A stretch of DNA of 64,000 bases from positions 248,001 to 312,000 of the forward strand of contig NW_026014889.1 in NCBI RefSeq assembly GCF_020379485.1. Reading direction: 5' to 3'. A program made the position numbers and the translations under genes. How positions within the stretch are numbered: position 1 is the stretch's first letter; every line of letters begins with the position of its first letter. This document shows, one piece after another, positions 44,688-55,500 of the stretch. The notes under the pieces are model-generated. The model was not told the DNA's origin. It worked only from the letters and a program-made list of their open reading frames with translations, and did not search any database. The DNA is from Brassica napus. Taxonomy: Eukaryota; Streptophyta; Magnoliopsida; Brassicales; Brassicaceae.

Positions 44688-47600
44688 TCAGCTCCTAGGA
44701 GTCAGATCAATGAGTCCAAGCCTTGACAGTATGGACTCCATTGTCTTCAATCTCGCTGCCTTAGTAAACACATCTGCAAGCTGATCTTCACTTCTTGTAT
44801 AACATGGCAGAATCACTCCTAAGATGATCATCTGCCTCACCTTATGACAATCCACCTCTATGTGCTTTGTTCTCTCATGAAACACTGAATTGGAGGCAAT
44901 GTGGATAGCTGCTTGATTGTCACAATGCATTGTCATAGGTGTGGCCTGCTCGATCTCCAAGTGCTTCAAGATCCCCTTGATCCACACCAACTCATTTGTA
45001 AGCTTCAACATAGCTCTATACTCAGCTTCAGCACTTGAACAGGAGATGACCTTCTGCTTCTTACTCTTCCAAGTAACCAGATTCCCTCCAATGAATGTAC
45101 AATACCCAGTAGTTGATCTCCTGTCCACTCTATCTCCTGCCCAATCAGCATCACAATACCCAACCACTTCTGTACTGCCATTGCAACCCATCCAAACTCC
45201 TTGTCCATGTGAGCCACTCAAATACCTCAGTATCCTATCAACCATCTTCCAGTGATGTACCTTTGGCGCCTGCATATGTTGGCTCACTTGATTCACAGCA
45301 AAGCATATATCAGGTCTGGTGATAGTCAAGTAGATCAGCTTACCCACCATCCTCCTATACAGCTTAGCATCCTCAAACAACTGGTTCTCTTCAACCTCCC
45401 CCTCACGCAAGACCTTATACCCTTCCTCAAGAGGTGTCTTAGCTATCTTCCCTCCAAGCACATCAGTCTCCTTCAGCATATCCATAGTATACTTCCTTTG
45501 AGACATAAACAAACCCTCCTTAGATCTGCATATCTCAATCCCCAAAAAATACTTCATCTCTCCCAAGTCTTTAATATCAAACACAGACTTGAGAAACTCT
45601 TTGGTGGCTTTAATCCCAGCCTTATCACTCCCTGTGATAATCAAATCATCCACATACACCAAAATCACTATGATCCCTGATGGTCCAACCAGTGTGAAGA
45701 GTGTATGATCTAGTTCAGACTTCCTGAACCCTCTCCCATTGAGAGTTGTACTAAGCTTTCTGTACCAAGCTCTAGGAGACTGCTTCAGCCCATATATAGC
45801 CTTCTTCAATCTCAAAACATTCCCTGGCTTTACTAGATGCTCAAGACCAGGAGGTGGATGCATGTATACTTCATCTTCAAGTTCACCTTGCAAGAAAGCA
45901 TTCTTCACATCCATTTGCCACAAATCCCACTCCAAGTTTGTTGCAATAGATAACACAATTCGAATTGTGTGAAGCTTGGCCACTGGTGCAAAAGTATCAA
46001 TGTAATCTTCCCCATAAGTCTGTGTAAATCCTCTTGCAACCAGCCTAGTCTTGCGCCTATCTATCTCCCCATTTGCAAGGTACTTGATGGTGAAGATCCA
46101 TCTGCTTGAAACTGCCTTCTTCCCTTTAGGTAACTCACTCTCATACCAAGTATCATTCCTGATCATTGCATCCCTTTCATCTCCTACTGAATCTCTCCAA
46201 ACCTTGTGCTTCATAGCTTCTTCATAAGATCTTGGTATCTCATTCTCATCCAAGTTACACATAAACACCATGTGCTCTTCTGGAAACTCTGCAAAGGAAC
46301 ACACGGCTTGAGAGGGATGCTCCACAGCCTGGGCATTGTAGTACACTCTCGTGTTTACCCAGTTGGAAGGATCCCTCCTTATCCTTGTGCTCCTCCGCAA
46401 GGTCTCAACCTGTTCTTCAGCCTGAACATTCTCTTGTGCTTCCTCTCTTAAACCAGTAGGTTCTCCCTGCTCATTTCCACCTGACTGAGCTTCACTCTCT
46501 ACTTCCTGTGTCTCCTCCTGATCATGCTGACCTGAATCCTCTTGGTTATGCTCCTGCTCCCCTGATTCAGATCCATTCCCCCTCTCATGATCAAGAGGGG
46601 TTGTTCCTCCAGCTTCTCCAGTTTGATTAGAAGGTCCGGTTCTTCCTGGTTCCTGATCTTGGGATAATCCTATCCCTAGCCTCTCCAACAACACTCTCAA
46701 TGTTGTTGCCTTCTCTGATGGAGCTCGGGACAGATCCTCTAGGTCTTCCCATTTCTTCTCCTCATAATACCCTTTAGACTCAACAAACTTCACTTCTCTA
46801 GATACCATAACCCTCCTAGTTATTGGATCATAACATTTGTAGCCTTTCTGAGTGATTGAGTACCCAATGAACATAGCTTTAGTACTCTTTGCTTCTAGCT
46901 TGTTCCTTCTTTCTCCGGGAATCATCACATAACATAAGCACCCAAAGACTCTCAAATGATCAATGTGTGGCTTGGCCTTGTTCAATACTTCAAAGGGAGA
47001 CAGTTTCTTCAAGACACGGGTTGGCACTCTATTGATGAGATAGCAAGCAGTCTGAACAGCATCACTCCAAAACCTCTTAGGGACATTCATGTGGAACATG
47101 ATTGATCTCGCAACCTCCATCAAATGTCTGTTCTTCCTCTCAGCCACCCCATTTTGTTGTGGTGTGTAAGGACAGCTAGTTTGTTGCACAATCCCATGCT
47201 TTGCAAGATGACTCTTGAAAGCATTGCTAGTGTATTCTCCTCCATTATCAGACCTCAGAATCCTCACAGTGGCATTGTACTGATTAGTAACATATGCTTG
47301 GAAGTTCATGAAGGCTTCTAGGACTCTGTCTTTGGAGGGAATCATGGTGATCCATGTGTACTTGGACTTCTCATCAATGAAAGTCACAAAGTACTTATGG
47401 CTGTCTCTAGACATACAGGGAGCTGTCCACACGTCTGAATGCACCAGATCAAAGCAATTCTCATATCTGGTTTCTGATGTTGGGAAGACAGTCCTACAGT
47501 GCTTTCCAAGTATACAAGCTTCACACTCCAAGTGATTGAACGCCATACTTGGTAGAATCAGTTCAATTGCCTTGGCATGAGGATGTCCCAGCCTTGCATG

Positions 47601-48869
47601 CCATGTGAGATTATCACACCTATCCGTTGTGCTGCTTAAACACACAGACTCCACAGGACTAGGCGCCTCAGTTGTTTGGAGATGATAGAGCTGATGCTTG
47701 CTGTCTCCTCTGCCAATAACCCTTCCAGTCTTCAAATCCTGGAACTCAACTTCATTTGGTCTGAAAACCACTTGACAATCCAGATCAACTGTAGCCTTCT
47801 TAACTGAGATTAGATTGGATGTAAACTGAGGTAGGTAGAAGGCAGTGGAGTTCTTCTCAAACAGCTTGAGGTTTCCCACTCCTTCTATTGGGATCCTGGT
47901 ACCATTGGCTATCATGACACTCCCTGTTGCTGCTTTAACCTCACTGATTAGTCTCTTGTCACTGATCATGTGGTGTGTTGCTCCAGAGTCAATGATGATG
48001 GGTTTAGATGTGGATGCTTTGGCAGGAGCACCCAGACTCCGGGTCGTAGCCAAAGCATACACATGCTTAACCAACTCATCCCATTCCTTCTTTGTCACAC
48101 ACTCATCTGCCCTCTTGGTATCCATTCCTCTCATATCCGCACTGTCTCCTACTGTCTCTCCCATGTAAGCTGAGTATGAACACTCTCCTATAACCATCTG
48201 CTGAAGTACATCCTTGATTCTCTTCAAGATTACACTCATCCTGTCACTTAAGTGCTCAGACTCGCTATCCTTTCTCCATGCCCTTCTCTTCATTAACCAC
48301 TCCTTAGAAAGTTTTCTCAACCTTCCCCTCTTACAGCTTGTACCTCCCTTCCATCTTTCTGGCTTCCTGTTCATTTCCCACACATCACAAGTATATTTAA
48401 CAAGCTCACATACCTCTTCCATAAGGAAGCTGAAGATCACATCTTGCTTCCTCCTTTCTTGACAACATCTCGGATTTGATGTGTGTGTCTTCACCACATC
48501 TAGCTCCGACCATACTTCTCTCAGCCTTCCCACAAGCTGATAACACTCATCCTCTCCTTGTCTCAAGCCGCGGATCACCCCTCTGTCCTCAACGACTCTC
48601 ACAAGCTTGGACTTGCCTAAAGTTGCTTCAATCTCACTCTTTGTAGTGTCTCCTTGAACAACTTCATTTCCCAGCTTCAGACCTCTTGTCTGACCTTCTT
48701 CAGTAGCCATTTCCATGAAAGGTTTCCCCTTTCCATGACTACTCCATAACCCACAGCTTTCCAAAGCTCTCTTTGCCCATCTTGACCAATCGCCATCCCT
48801 CTCTTCTTCAAGCTCCATGGTTGTACTAGATCTGTGCTTCATTTCCATGTTGAGATAGTTTGAATCCAT
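44688..48869 (-). CDS. Intact gag-pol polyprotein of copia element B2 (1393 aa)
   Basis: Same length and domain order as the B1 protein: Gag without zinc knuckle, protease DSGATHH, HHCC and DDE integrase, reverse transcriptase with YVDD, and RNase H with YCDADWAGD and [11 protein letters not shown] see one amino-acid difference from B1, Glu for Lys in LRQG(K/E)DECYQ, in Gag. No stop or frameshift interrupts it. The ATG at 48867-48869 is the first of the long frame after the leader repeat. With identical LTRs, an intact PBS and an intact polypurine tract, this is the best candidate in the window for an active element. The polyprotein would form particles, copy the RNA and integrate the cDNA. 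Expression cannot be judged from sequence. Confidence 0.96.
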   Translation of the reverse strand: MDSNYLNMEMKHRSSTTMELEEERDGDWSRWAKRALESCGLWSSHGKGKPFMEMATEEGQTRGLKLGNEVVQGDTTKSEIEATLGKSKLVRVVEDRGVIRGLRQGEDECYQLVGRLREVWSELDVVKTHTSNPRCCQERRKQDVIFSFLMEEVCELVKYTCDVWEMNRKPERWKGGTSCKRGRLRKLSKEWLMKRRAWRKDSESEHLSDRMSVILKRIKDVLQQMVIGECSYSAYMGETVGDSADMRGMDTKRADECVTKKEWDELVKHVYALATTRSLGAPAKASTSKPIIIDSGATHHMISDKRLISEVKAATGSVMIANGTRIPIEGVGNLKLFEKNSTAFYLPQFTSNLISVKKATVDLDCQVVFRPNEVEFQDLKTGRVIGRGDSKHQLYHLQTTEAPSPVESVCLSSTTDRCDNLTWHARLGHPHAKAIELILPSMAFNHLECEACILGKHCRTVFPTSETRYENCFDLVHSDVWTAPCMSRDSHKYFVTFIDEKSKYTWITMIPSKDRVLEAFMNFQAYVTNQYNATVRILRSDNGGEYTSNAFKSHLAKHGIVQQTSCPYTPQQNGVAERKNRHLMEVARSIMFHMNVPKRFWSDAVQTACYLINRVPTRVLKKLSPFEVLNKAKPHIDHLRVFGCLCYVMIPGERRNKLEAKSTKAMFIGYSITQKGYKCYDPITRRVMVSREVKFVESKGYYEEKKWEDLEDLSRAPSEKATTLRVLLERLGIGLSQDQEPGRTGPSNQTGEAGGTTPLDHERGNGSESGEQEHNQEDSGQHDQEETQEVESEAQSGGNEQGEPTGLREEAQENVQAEEQVETLRRSTRIRRDPSNWVNTRVYYNAQAVEHPSQAVCSFAEFPEEHMVFMCNLDENEIPRSYEEAMKHKVWRDSVGDERDAMIRNDTWYESELPKGKKAVSSRWIFTIKYLANGEIDRRKTRLVARGFTQTYGEDYIDTFAPVAKLHTIRIVLSIATNLEWDLWQMDVKNAFLQGELEDEVYMHPPPGLEHLVKPGNVLRLKKAIYGLKQSPRAWYRKLSTTLNGRGFRKSELDHTLFTLVGPSGIIVILVYVDDLIITGSDKAGIKATKEFLKSVFDIKDLGEMKYFLGIEICRSKEGLFMSQRKYTMDMLKETDVLGGKIAKTPLEEGYKVLREGEVEENQLFEDAKLYRRMVGKLIYLTITRPDICFAVNQVSQHMQAPKVHHWKMVDRILRYLSGSHGQGVWMGCNGSTEVVGYCDADWAGDRVDRRSTTGYCTFIGGNLVTWKSKKQKVISCSSAEAEYRAMLKLTNELVWIKGILKHLEIEQATPMTMHCDNQAAIHIASNSVFHERTKHIEVDCHKVRQMIILGVILPCYTRSEDQLADVFTKAARLKTMESILSRLGLIDLTPRS

Positions 48870-48906
48870 CAGAATATCTCACACCACTCAGATAATAAAG
48901 ACCAGA

Positions 48907-48958
48907 ACTCAAGAACACCAAGAACACTCAAGAACCCTCAAGAACACTCAAGAACACC
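48907..48958 (-). repeat. Leader decamer repeat, five units (B2)
   Basis: On the plus strand, CTCAAGAAC-type units repeat about every 10 bp. There is one unit more than in B1, and this accounts exactly for the 10-bp length difference between the two elements. Confidence 0.82.
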
Positions 48959-49006
48959 CAGATTTTATGAAAAACGAAATCACACTCTCCCCTTTTTAGC
49001 AACCTG

Positions 49007-49018
49007 GCTCTGATACCA
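49007..49018 (-). promoter_or_regulatory. Primer-binding site, initiator Met tRNA type (B2)
   Basis: GCTCTGATACCA on the plus strand, TGGTATCAGAGC in element orientation, adjoining the 5' LTR. Confidence 0.9.
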
Positions 49019-49503
49019 TATACACTTTTGTGTATTAGAGCATGATTCAACCAATCAGGGATAATCAGATGAAAAGATTAAAGAGATTAAGAGATTCTAG
49101 TGAGAGAATAAAGAGAGAGAGACTCAAAACTCCATTAATTAATAACTGATGAGGTTTACAAGTATTAATAGAGAGAGCAACAAGGAAATTCGAAATGGTT
49201 AAGCATGTGTAGTCAAAGGACAGGCTGGAACTCCTTTTGAATCACTTGGCTGTGCTTTCTCACATGCTTGCACTAGTATAAAGGTAACTTCTCCTTTCCA
49301 GCATCATACAGGCTGTCAAAGTGATCCCTTATCCTTCCTTAACCTCACTTATCCTCTTTGGTCGAGTTTCCTCTCTTCTCTTCACTAAGTTACCTTCTCA
49401 TCCCATCAGATAACTTCCCCAAGTAGTTACTGTGGTTAAAATAAAGTTACCACAGTAAAACTCTAAAGTTACTGTCTCAGCCTCCTTGGTCTTCATCTCA
49501 ATA
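49019..49503 (-). repeat. 5' LTR of element B2 (485 bp)
   Basis: Identical by eye to 44061-44545. It carries the B-type start in element orientation (TATTGAG) and abuts CentBr at CTCACAAAG. Confidence 0.94.
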
Positions 49504-52500
49504 CTCACAAAGTGATTCATCCTGGTTTGATTGGAACGACGAAGAAGCTGTCCAATTCCCAAACTGGGAAACTGGAATCACCTGATTTGAAAGTGGGATA
49601 ACTTCTTCATCCCAACTCCTATGAGATTTATTCAACTTCCTGGTGATTCTCCACCACTTTATGTATCCAAATCAAGCTTCTCACAAAGTGATTCATCCTG
49701 GTTTGATTGGAACGACGAAGAAGCTGTGCTATTCCCAAACTGGGAAACTGGAATCACCTGATTTGAAAGTGGGATAACTTCTTCATCCCAACTCCTATGA
49801 GATTTATTCAACTTCCTGGTGATTCTCCACCACTTTATGTATCCAAATCAAGCTTCTCACAAAGTGATTCATCCTGGTTTGATTGGAACGACGAAGAAGC
49901 TGTCCTATTCCCAAACTGGGAAACTGGAATCACCTGATTTGAAAGTGGGATAACTTCTTCATCCAAACTCCTATGAGATTTATTCAACTTCCTGGTGATT
50001 CTCCACCACTTTATGTATCCAAATCAAGCTTCTCACAAAGAGTTTCATCCTGGTTTGATTGGAACGACGAAGAAGCTGTCCTATTCCCAAACTGGGAAAC
50101 TGGAATCACCTGATTTGAAAGTGGGATAACTTCTTCTTGCCAACTCCTATGAGATTTATTCAACTTCCTGGTGATTCTCCACCACTTTATGTATCCAAAT
50201 CAAGCTTCTCACAAAGTGATTCATCCTGGTTTGATTGGAACGACGAAGAAGCTGTGCTATTCCCAAACTGGGAAACTGGAATCACCTGATTTGAAAGTGG
50301 GATAACTTCTTCATCCCAACTCCTATGAGATTTATTCAACTTCCTGGTGATTCTCCACAACTTTATGTATCCAAATCAAGCTTCTCACAAAGTGATTCAT
50401 CCTGGTTTGATTGGAACGACGAAGAAGCTGTCCTATTCCCAAACTGGGAAACTGGAATCACCTGATTTGAAAGTGGGATAACTTCTTCATCCCAACTCCT
50501 ATGAGATTTATTCAACTTCCTGGTGATTCTCCACCACTTTATGTATCCAAATCAAGCTTCTCACAAAGTGATTCATCCTGGTTTGATTGGAACGACGAAG
50601 AAGCTGTGCTATTCCCAAACTGGGAAACTGGAATCACCTGATTTGAAAGTGGGATAACTTCTTCATCCCAACTCCTATGAGATTTATTCAACTTCCTGGT
50701 GATTCTCCACCACTTTATGTATCCAAATCAAGCTTCTCACAAAGTGATTCATCCTGGTTTGATTGGAACGACGAAGAAGCTGTGCTATTCCCAAACTGGG
50801 AAACTGGAATCACCTGATTTGAAAGTGGGATAACTTCTTCATCCCAACTCCTATGAGATTTATTCAACTTCCTGGTGATTCTCCACCACTTTATGTATCC
50901 AAATCAAGCTTCTTACAAAGTGATTCATCCTGGTTTGATTGGAACGACGAAGAAGCTGTGCTATTCCCAAACTGGGAAACTGGAATCACCTGATTTGAAA
51001 GTGGGATAACTTCTTCATCCCAACTCCTATGAGATTTATTCAACTTCCTGGTGATTCTCCACCACTTTATGTATCCAAATCAAGCTTCTCACAAAGTGAT
51101 TCATCCTGGTTTGATTGGAACGACGAAGAAGCTGTGCTATTCCCAAACTGGGAAACTGGAATCACCTGATTTGAAAGTGGGATAACTTCTTCATCCCAAC
51201 TCCTATGAGATTTATTCAACTTCCTGGTGATTCTCCACCACTTTATGTATCCAAATCAAGCTTCTCACAAAGTGATTCATCCTGGTTTGATTGGAACGAC
51301 GAAGAAGCTGTGCTATTCCCAAACTGGGAAACTGGAATCACCTGATTTGAAAGTGGGATAACTTCTTCATCCCAACTCCTATGAGATTTATTCAACTTCC
51401 TGGTGATTCTCCACCACTTTATGTATCCAAATCAAGCTTCTCACAAAGTGATTCATCCTGGTTTGATTGGAACGACGAAGAAGCTGTGCTATTCCCAAAC
51501 TGGGAAACTGGAATCACCTGATTTGAAAGTGGGATAACTTCTTCATCCCAACTCCTATGAGATTTATTCAACTTCCTGGTGATTCTCCACCACTTTATGT
51601 ATCCAAATCAAGCTTCTCACAAAGTGATTCATCCTGGTTTGATTGGAACGACGAAGAAGCTGTGCTATTCCCAAACTGGGAAACTGGAATCACCTGATTT
51701 GAAAGTGGGATAACTTCTTCATCCCAACTCCTATGAGATTTATTCAACTTCCTGGTGATTCTCCACCACTTTATGTATCCAAATCAAGCTTCTCACAAAG
51801 TGATTCATCCTGGTTTGATTGGAACGACGAAGAAGCTGTGCTATTCCCAAACTGGGAAACTGGAATCACCTGATTTGAAAGTGGGATAACTTCTTCATCC
51901 CAACTCCTATGAGATTTATTCAACTTCCTGGTGATTCTCCACCACTTTATGTATCCAAATCAAGCTTCTCACAAAGTGATTCATCCTGGTTTGATTGGAA
52001 CGACGAAGAAGCTGTGCTATTCCCAAACTGGGAAACTGGAATCACCTGATTTGAAAGTGGGATAACTTCTTCATCCCAACTCCTATGAGATTTATTCAAC
52101 TTCCTGGTGATTCTCCACCACTTTATGTATCCAAATCAAGCTTCTCACAAAGTGATTCATCCTGGTTTGATTGGAACGACGAAGAAGCTGTGCTATTCCC
52201 AAACTGGGAAACTGGAATCACCTGATTTGAAAGTGGGATAACTTCTTCATCCCAACTCCTATGAGATTTATTCAACTTCCTGGTGATTCTCCACCACTTT
52301 ATGTATCCAAATCAAGCTTCTCACAAAGTGATTCATCCTGGTTTGATTGGAACGACGAAGAAGCTGTGCTATTCCCAAACTGGGAAACTGGAATCACCTG
52401 ATTTGAAAGTGGGATAACTTCTTCATCCCAACTCCTATGAGATTTATTCAACTTCCTGGTGATTCTCCACCACTTTATGTATCCAAATCAAGCTTCTCAC

Positions 52501-55500
52501 AAAGTGATTCATCCTGGTTTGATTGGAACGACGAAGAAGCTGTGCTATTCCCAAACTGGGAAACTGGAATCACCTGATTTGAAAGTGGGATAACTTCTTC
52601 ATCCCAACTCCTATGAGATTTATTCAACTTCCTGGTGATTCTCCACCACTTTATGTATCCAAATCAAGCTTCTCACAAAGTGATTCATCCTGGTTTGATT
52701 GGAACGACGAAGAAGCTGTGCTATTCCCAAACTGGGAAACTGGAATCACCTGATTTGAAAGTGGGATAACTTCTTCATCCCAACTCCTATGAGATTTATT
52801 CAACTTCCTGGTGATTCTCCACCACTTTATGTATCCAAATCAAGCTTCTCACAAAGTGATTCATCCTGGTTTGATTGGAACGACGAAGAAGCTGTGCTAT
52901 TCCCAAACTGGGAAACTGGAATCACCTGATTTGAAAGTGGGATAACTTCTTCATGCCAACTCCTATGAGATTTATTCAACTTCCTGGTGATTCTCCACCA
53001 CTTTATGTATCCAAATCAAGCTTCTCACAAAGTGATTCATCCTGGTTTGATTGGAACGACGAAGAAGCTGTGCTATTCCCAAACTGGGAAACTGGAATCA
53101 CCTGATTTGAAAGTGGGATAACTTCTTCATCCCAACTCCTATGAGATTTATTCAACTTCCTGGTGATTCTCCACCACTTTATGTATCCAAATCAAGCTTC
53201 TCACAAAGTGATTCATCCTGGTTTGATTGGAACGACGAAGAAGCTGTGCTATTCCCAAACTGGGAAACTGGAATCACCTGATTTGAAAGTGGGATAACTT
53301 CTTCATCCCAACTCCTATGAGATTTATTCAACTTCCTGGTGATTCTCCACCACTTTATGTATCCAAATCAAGCTTCTCACAAAGTGATTCATCCTGGTTT
53401 GATTGGAACGACGAAGAAGCTGTGCTATTCCCAAACTGGGAAACTGGAATCACCTGATTTGAAAGTGGGATAACTTCTTCATCCCAACTCCTATGAGATT
53501 TATTCAACTTCCTGGTGATTCTCCACCACTTTATGTATCCAAATCAAGCTTCTCACAAAGTGATTCATCCTGGTTTGATTGGAACGACGAAGAAGCTGTG
53601 CTATTCCCAAACTGGGAAACTGGAATCACCTGATTTGAAAGTGGGATAACTTCTTCATGCCAACTCCTATGAGATTTATTCAACTTCCTGGTGATTCTCC
53701 ACCACTTTATGTATCCAAATCAAGCTTCTCACAAAGTGATTCATCCTGGTTTGATTGGAACGACGAAGAAGCTGTGCTATTCCCAAACTGGGAAACTGGA
53801 ATCACCTGATTTGAAAGTGGGATAACTTCTTCATCCCAACTCCTATGAGATTTATTCAACTTCCTGGTGATTCTCCACCACTTTATGTATCCAAATCAAG
53901 CTTCTCACAAAGTGATTCATCCTGGTTTGATTGGAACGACGAAGAAGCTGTGCTATTCCCAAACTGGGAAACTGGAATCACCTGATTTGAAAGTGGGATA
54001 ACTTCTTCATCCCAACTCCTATGAGATTTATTCAACTTCCTGGTGATTCTCCACCACTTTATGTATCCAAATCAAGCTTCTCACAAAGTGATTCATCCTG
54101 GTTTGATTGGAACGACGAAGAAGCTGTGCTATTCCCAAACTGGGAAACTGGAATCACCTGATTTGAAAGTGGGATAACTTCTTCATCCCAACTCCTATGA
54201 GATTTATTCAACTTCCTGGTGATTCTCCACCACTTTATGTATCCAAATCAAGCTTCTCACAAAGTGATTCATCCTGGTTTGATTGGAACGACGAAGAAGC
54301 TGTCCTATTCCCAAACTGGGAAACTGGAATCACCTGATTTGAAAGTGGGATAACTTCTTCATGCCAACTCCTATGAGATTTATTCAACTTCCTGGTGATT
54401 CTCCACCACTTTATGTATCCAAATCAAGCTTCTCACAAAGTGATTCATCCTGGTTTGATTGGAACGACGAAGAAGCTGTGCTATTCCCAAACTGGGAAAC
54501 TGGAATCACCTGATTTGAAAGTGGGATAACTTCTTCATCCCAACTCCTATGAGATTTATTCAACTTCCTGGTGATTCTCCACCACTTTATGTATCCAAAT
54601 CAAGCTTCTCACAAAGTGATTCATCCTGGTTTGATTGGAACGACGAAGAAGCTGTGCTATTCCCAAACTGGGAAACTGGAATCACCTGATTTGAAAGTGG
54701 GATAACTTCTTCATCCCAACTCCTATGAGATTTATTCAACTTCCTGGTGATTCTCCACCACTTTATGTATCCAAATCAAGCTTCTCACAAAGTGATTCAT
54801 CCTGGTTTGATTGGAACGACGAAGAAGCTGTGCTATTCCCAAACTGGGAAACTGGAATCACCTGATTTGAAAGTGGGATAACTTCTTCATCCCAACTCCT
54901 ATGAGATTTATTCAACTTCCTGGTGATTCTCCACCACTTTATGTATCCAAATCAAGCTTCTCACAAAGTGATTCATCCTGGTTTGATTGGAACGACGAAG
55001 AAGCTGTGCTATTCCCAAACTGGGAAACTGGAATCACCTGATTTGAAAGTGGGATAACTTCTTCATCCCAACTCCTATGAGATTTATTCAACTTCCTGGT
55101 GATTCTCCACCACTTTATGTATCCAAATCAAGCTTCTCACAAAGTGATTCATCCTGGTTTGATTGGAACGACGAAGAAGCTGTGCTATTCCCAAACTGGG
55201 AAACTGGAATCACCTGATTTGAAAGTGGGATAACTTCTTCATCCCAACTCCTATGAGATTTATTCAACTTCCTGGTGATTCTCCACCACTTTATGTATCC
55301 AAATCAAGCTTCTCACAAAGTGATTCATCCTGGTTTGATTGGAACGACGAAGAAGCTGTCCTATTCCCAAACTGGGAAACTGGAATCACCTGATTTGAAA
55401 GTGGGATAACTTCTTCATCCCAACTCCTATGAGATTTATTCAACTTCCTGGTGATTCTCCACCACTTTATGTATCCAAATCAAGCTTCTCACAAAGTGAT

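Larger units (their letters stand above)
44061..49503 (-). mobile_element. Ty1/copia element B2 (family B), complete, minus strand, in CentBr
   Basis: LTRs at 44061-44545 and 49019-49503 are 485 bp each, and I see no difference between them. Read on the minus strand, the order is LTR, PBS, leader repeat, 1393-codon gag-pol, stem-loops, polypurine tract, LTR. Total 5443 bp, 10 bp longer than B1, explained by one extra leader decamer. The flanks do not form a TSD: CCTAT on the left, CTCAC on the right. The satellite phase also jumps by 57 bp across the element. Intact-looking and very young by LTR identity; the missing TSD suggests recombination, deletion or an assembly join. Confidence 0.95.

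Noticed and set aside
44917..45680. Plus-strand frames of 69-142 codons across element B2
   Set aside because: They are antisense shadows of the B2 gag-pol, and the same shadows appear on the opposite strand of B1.
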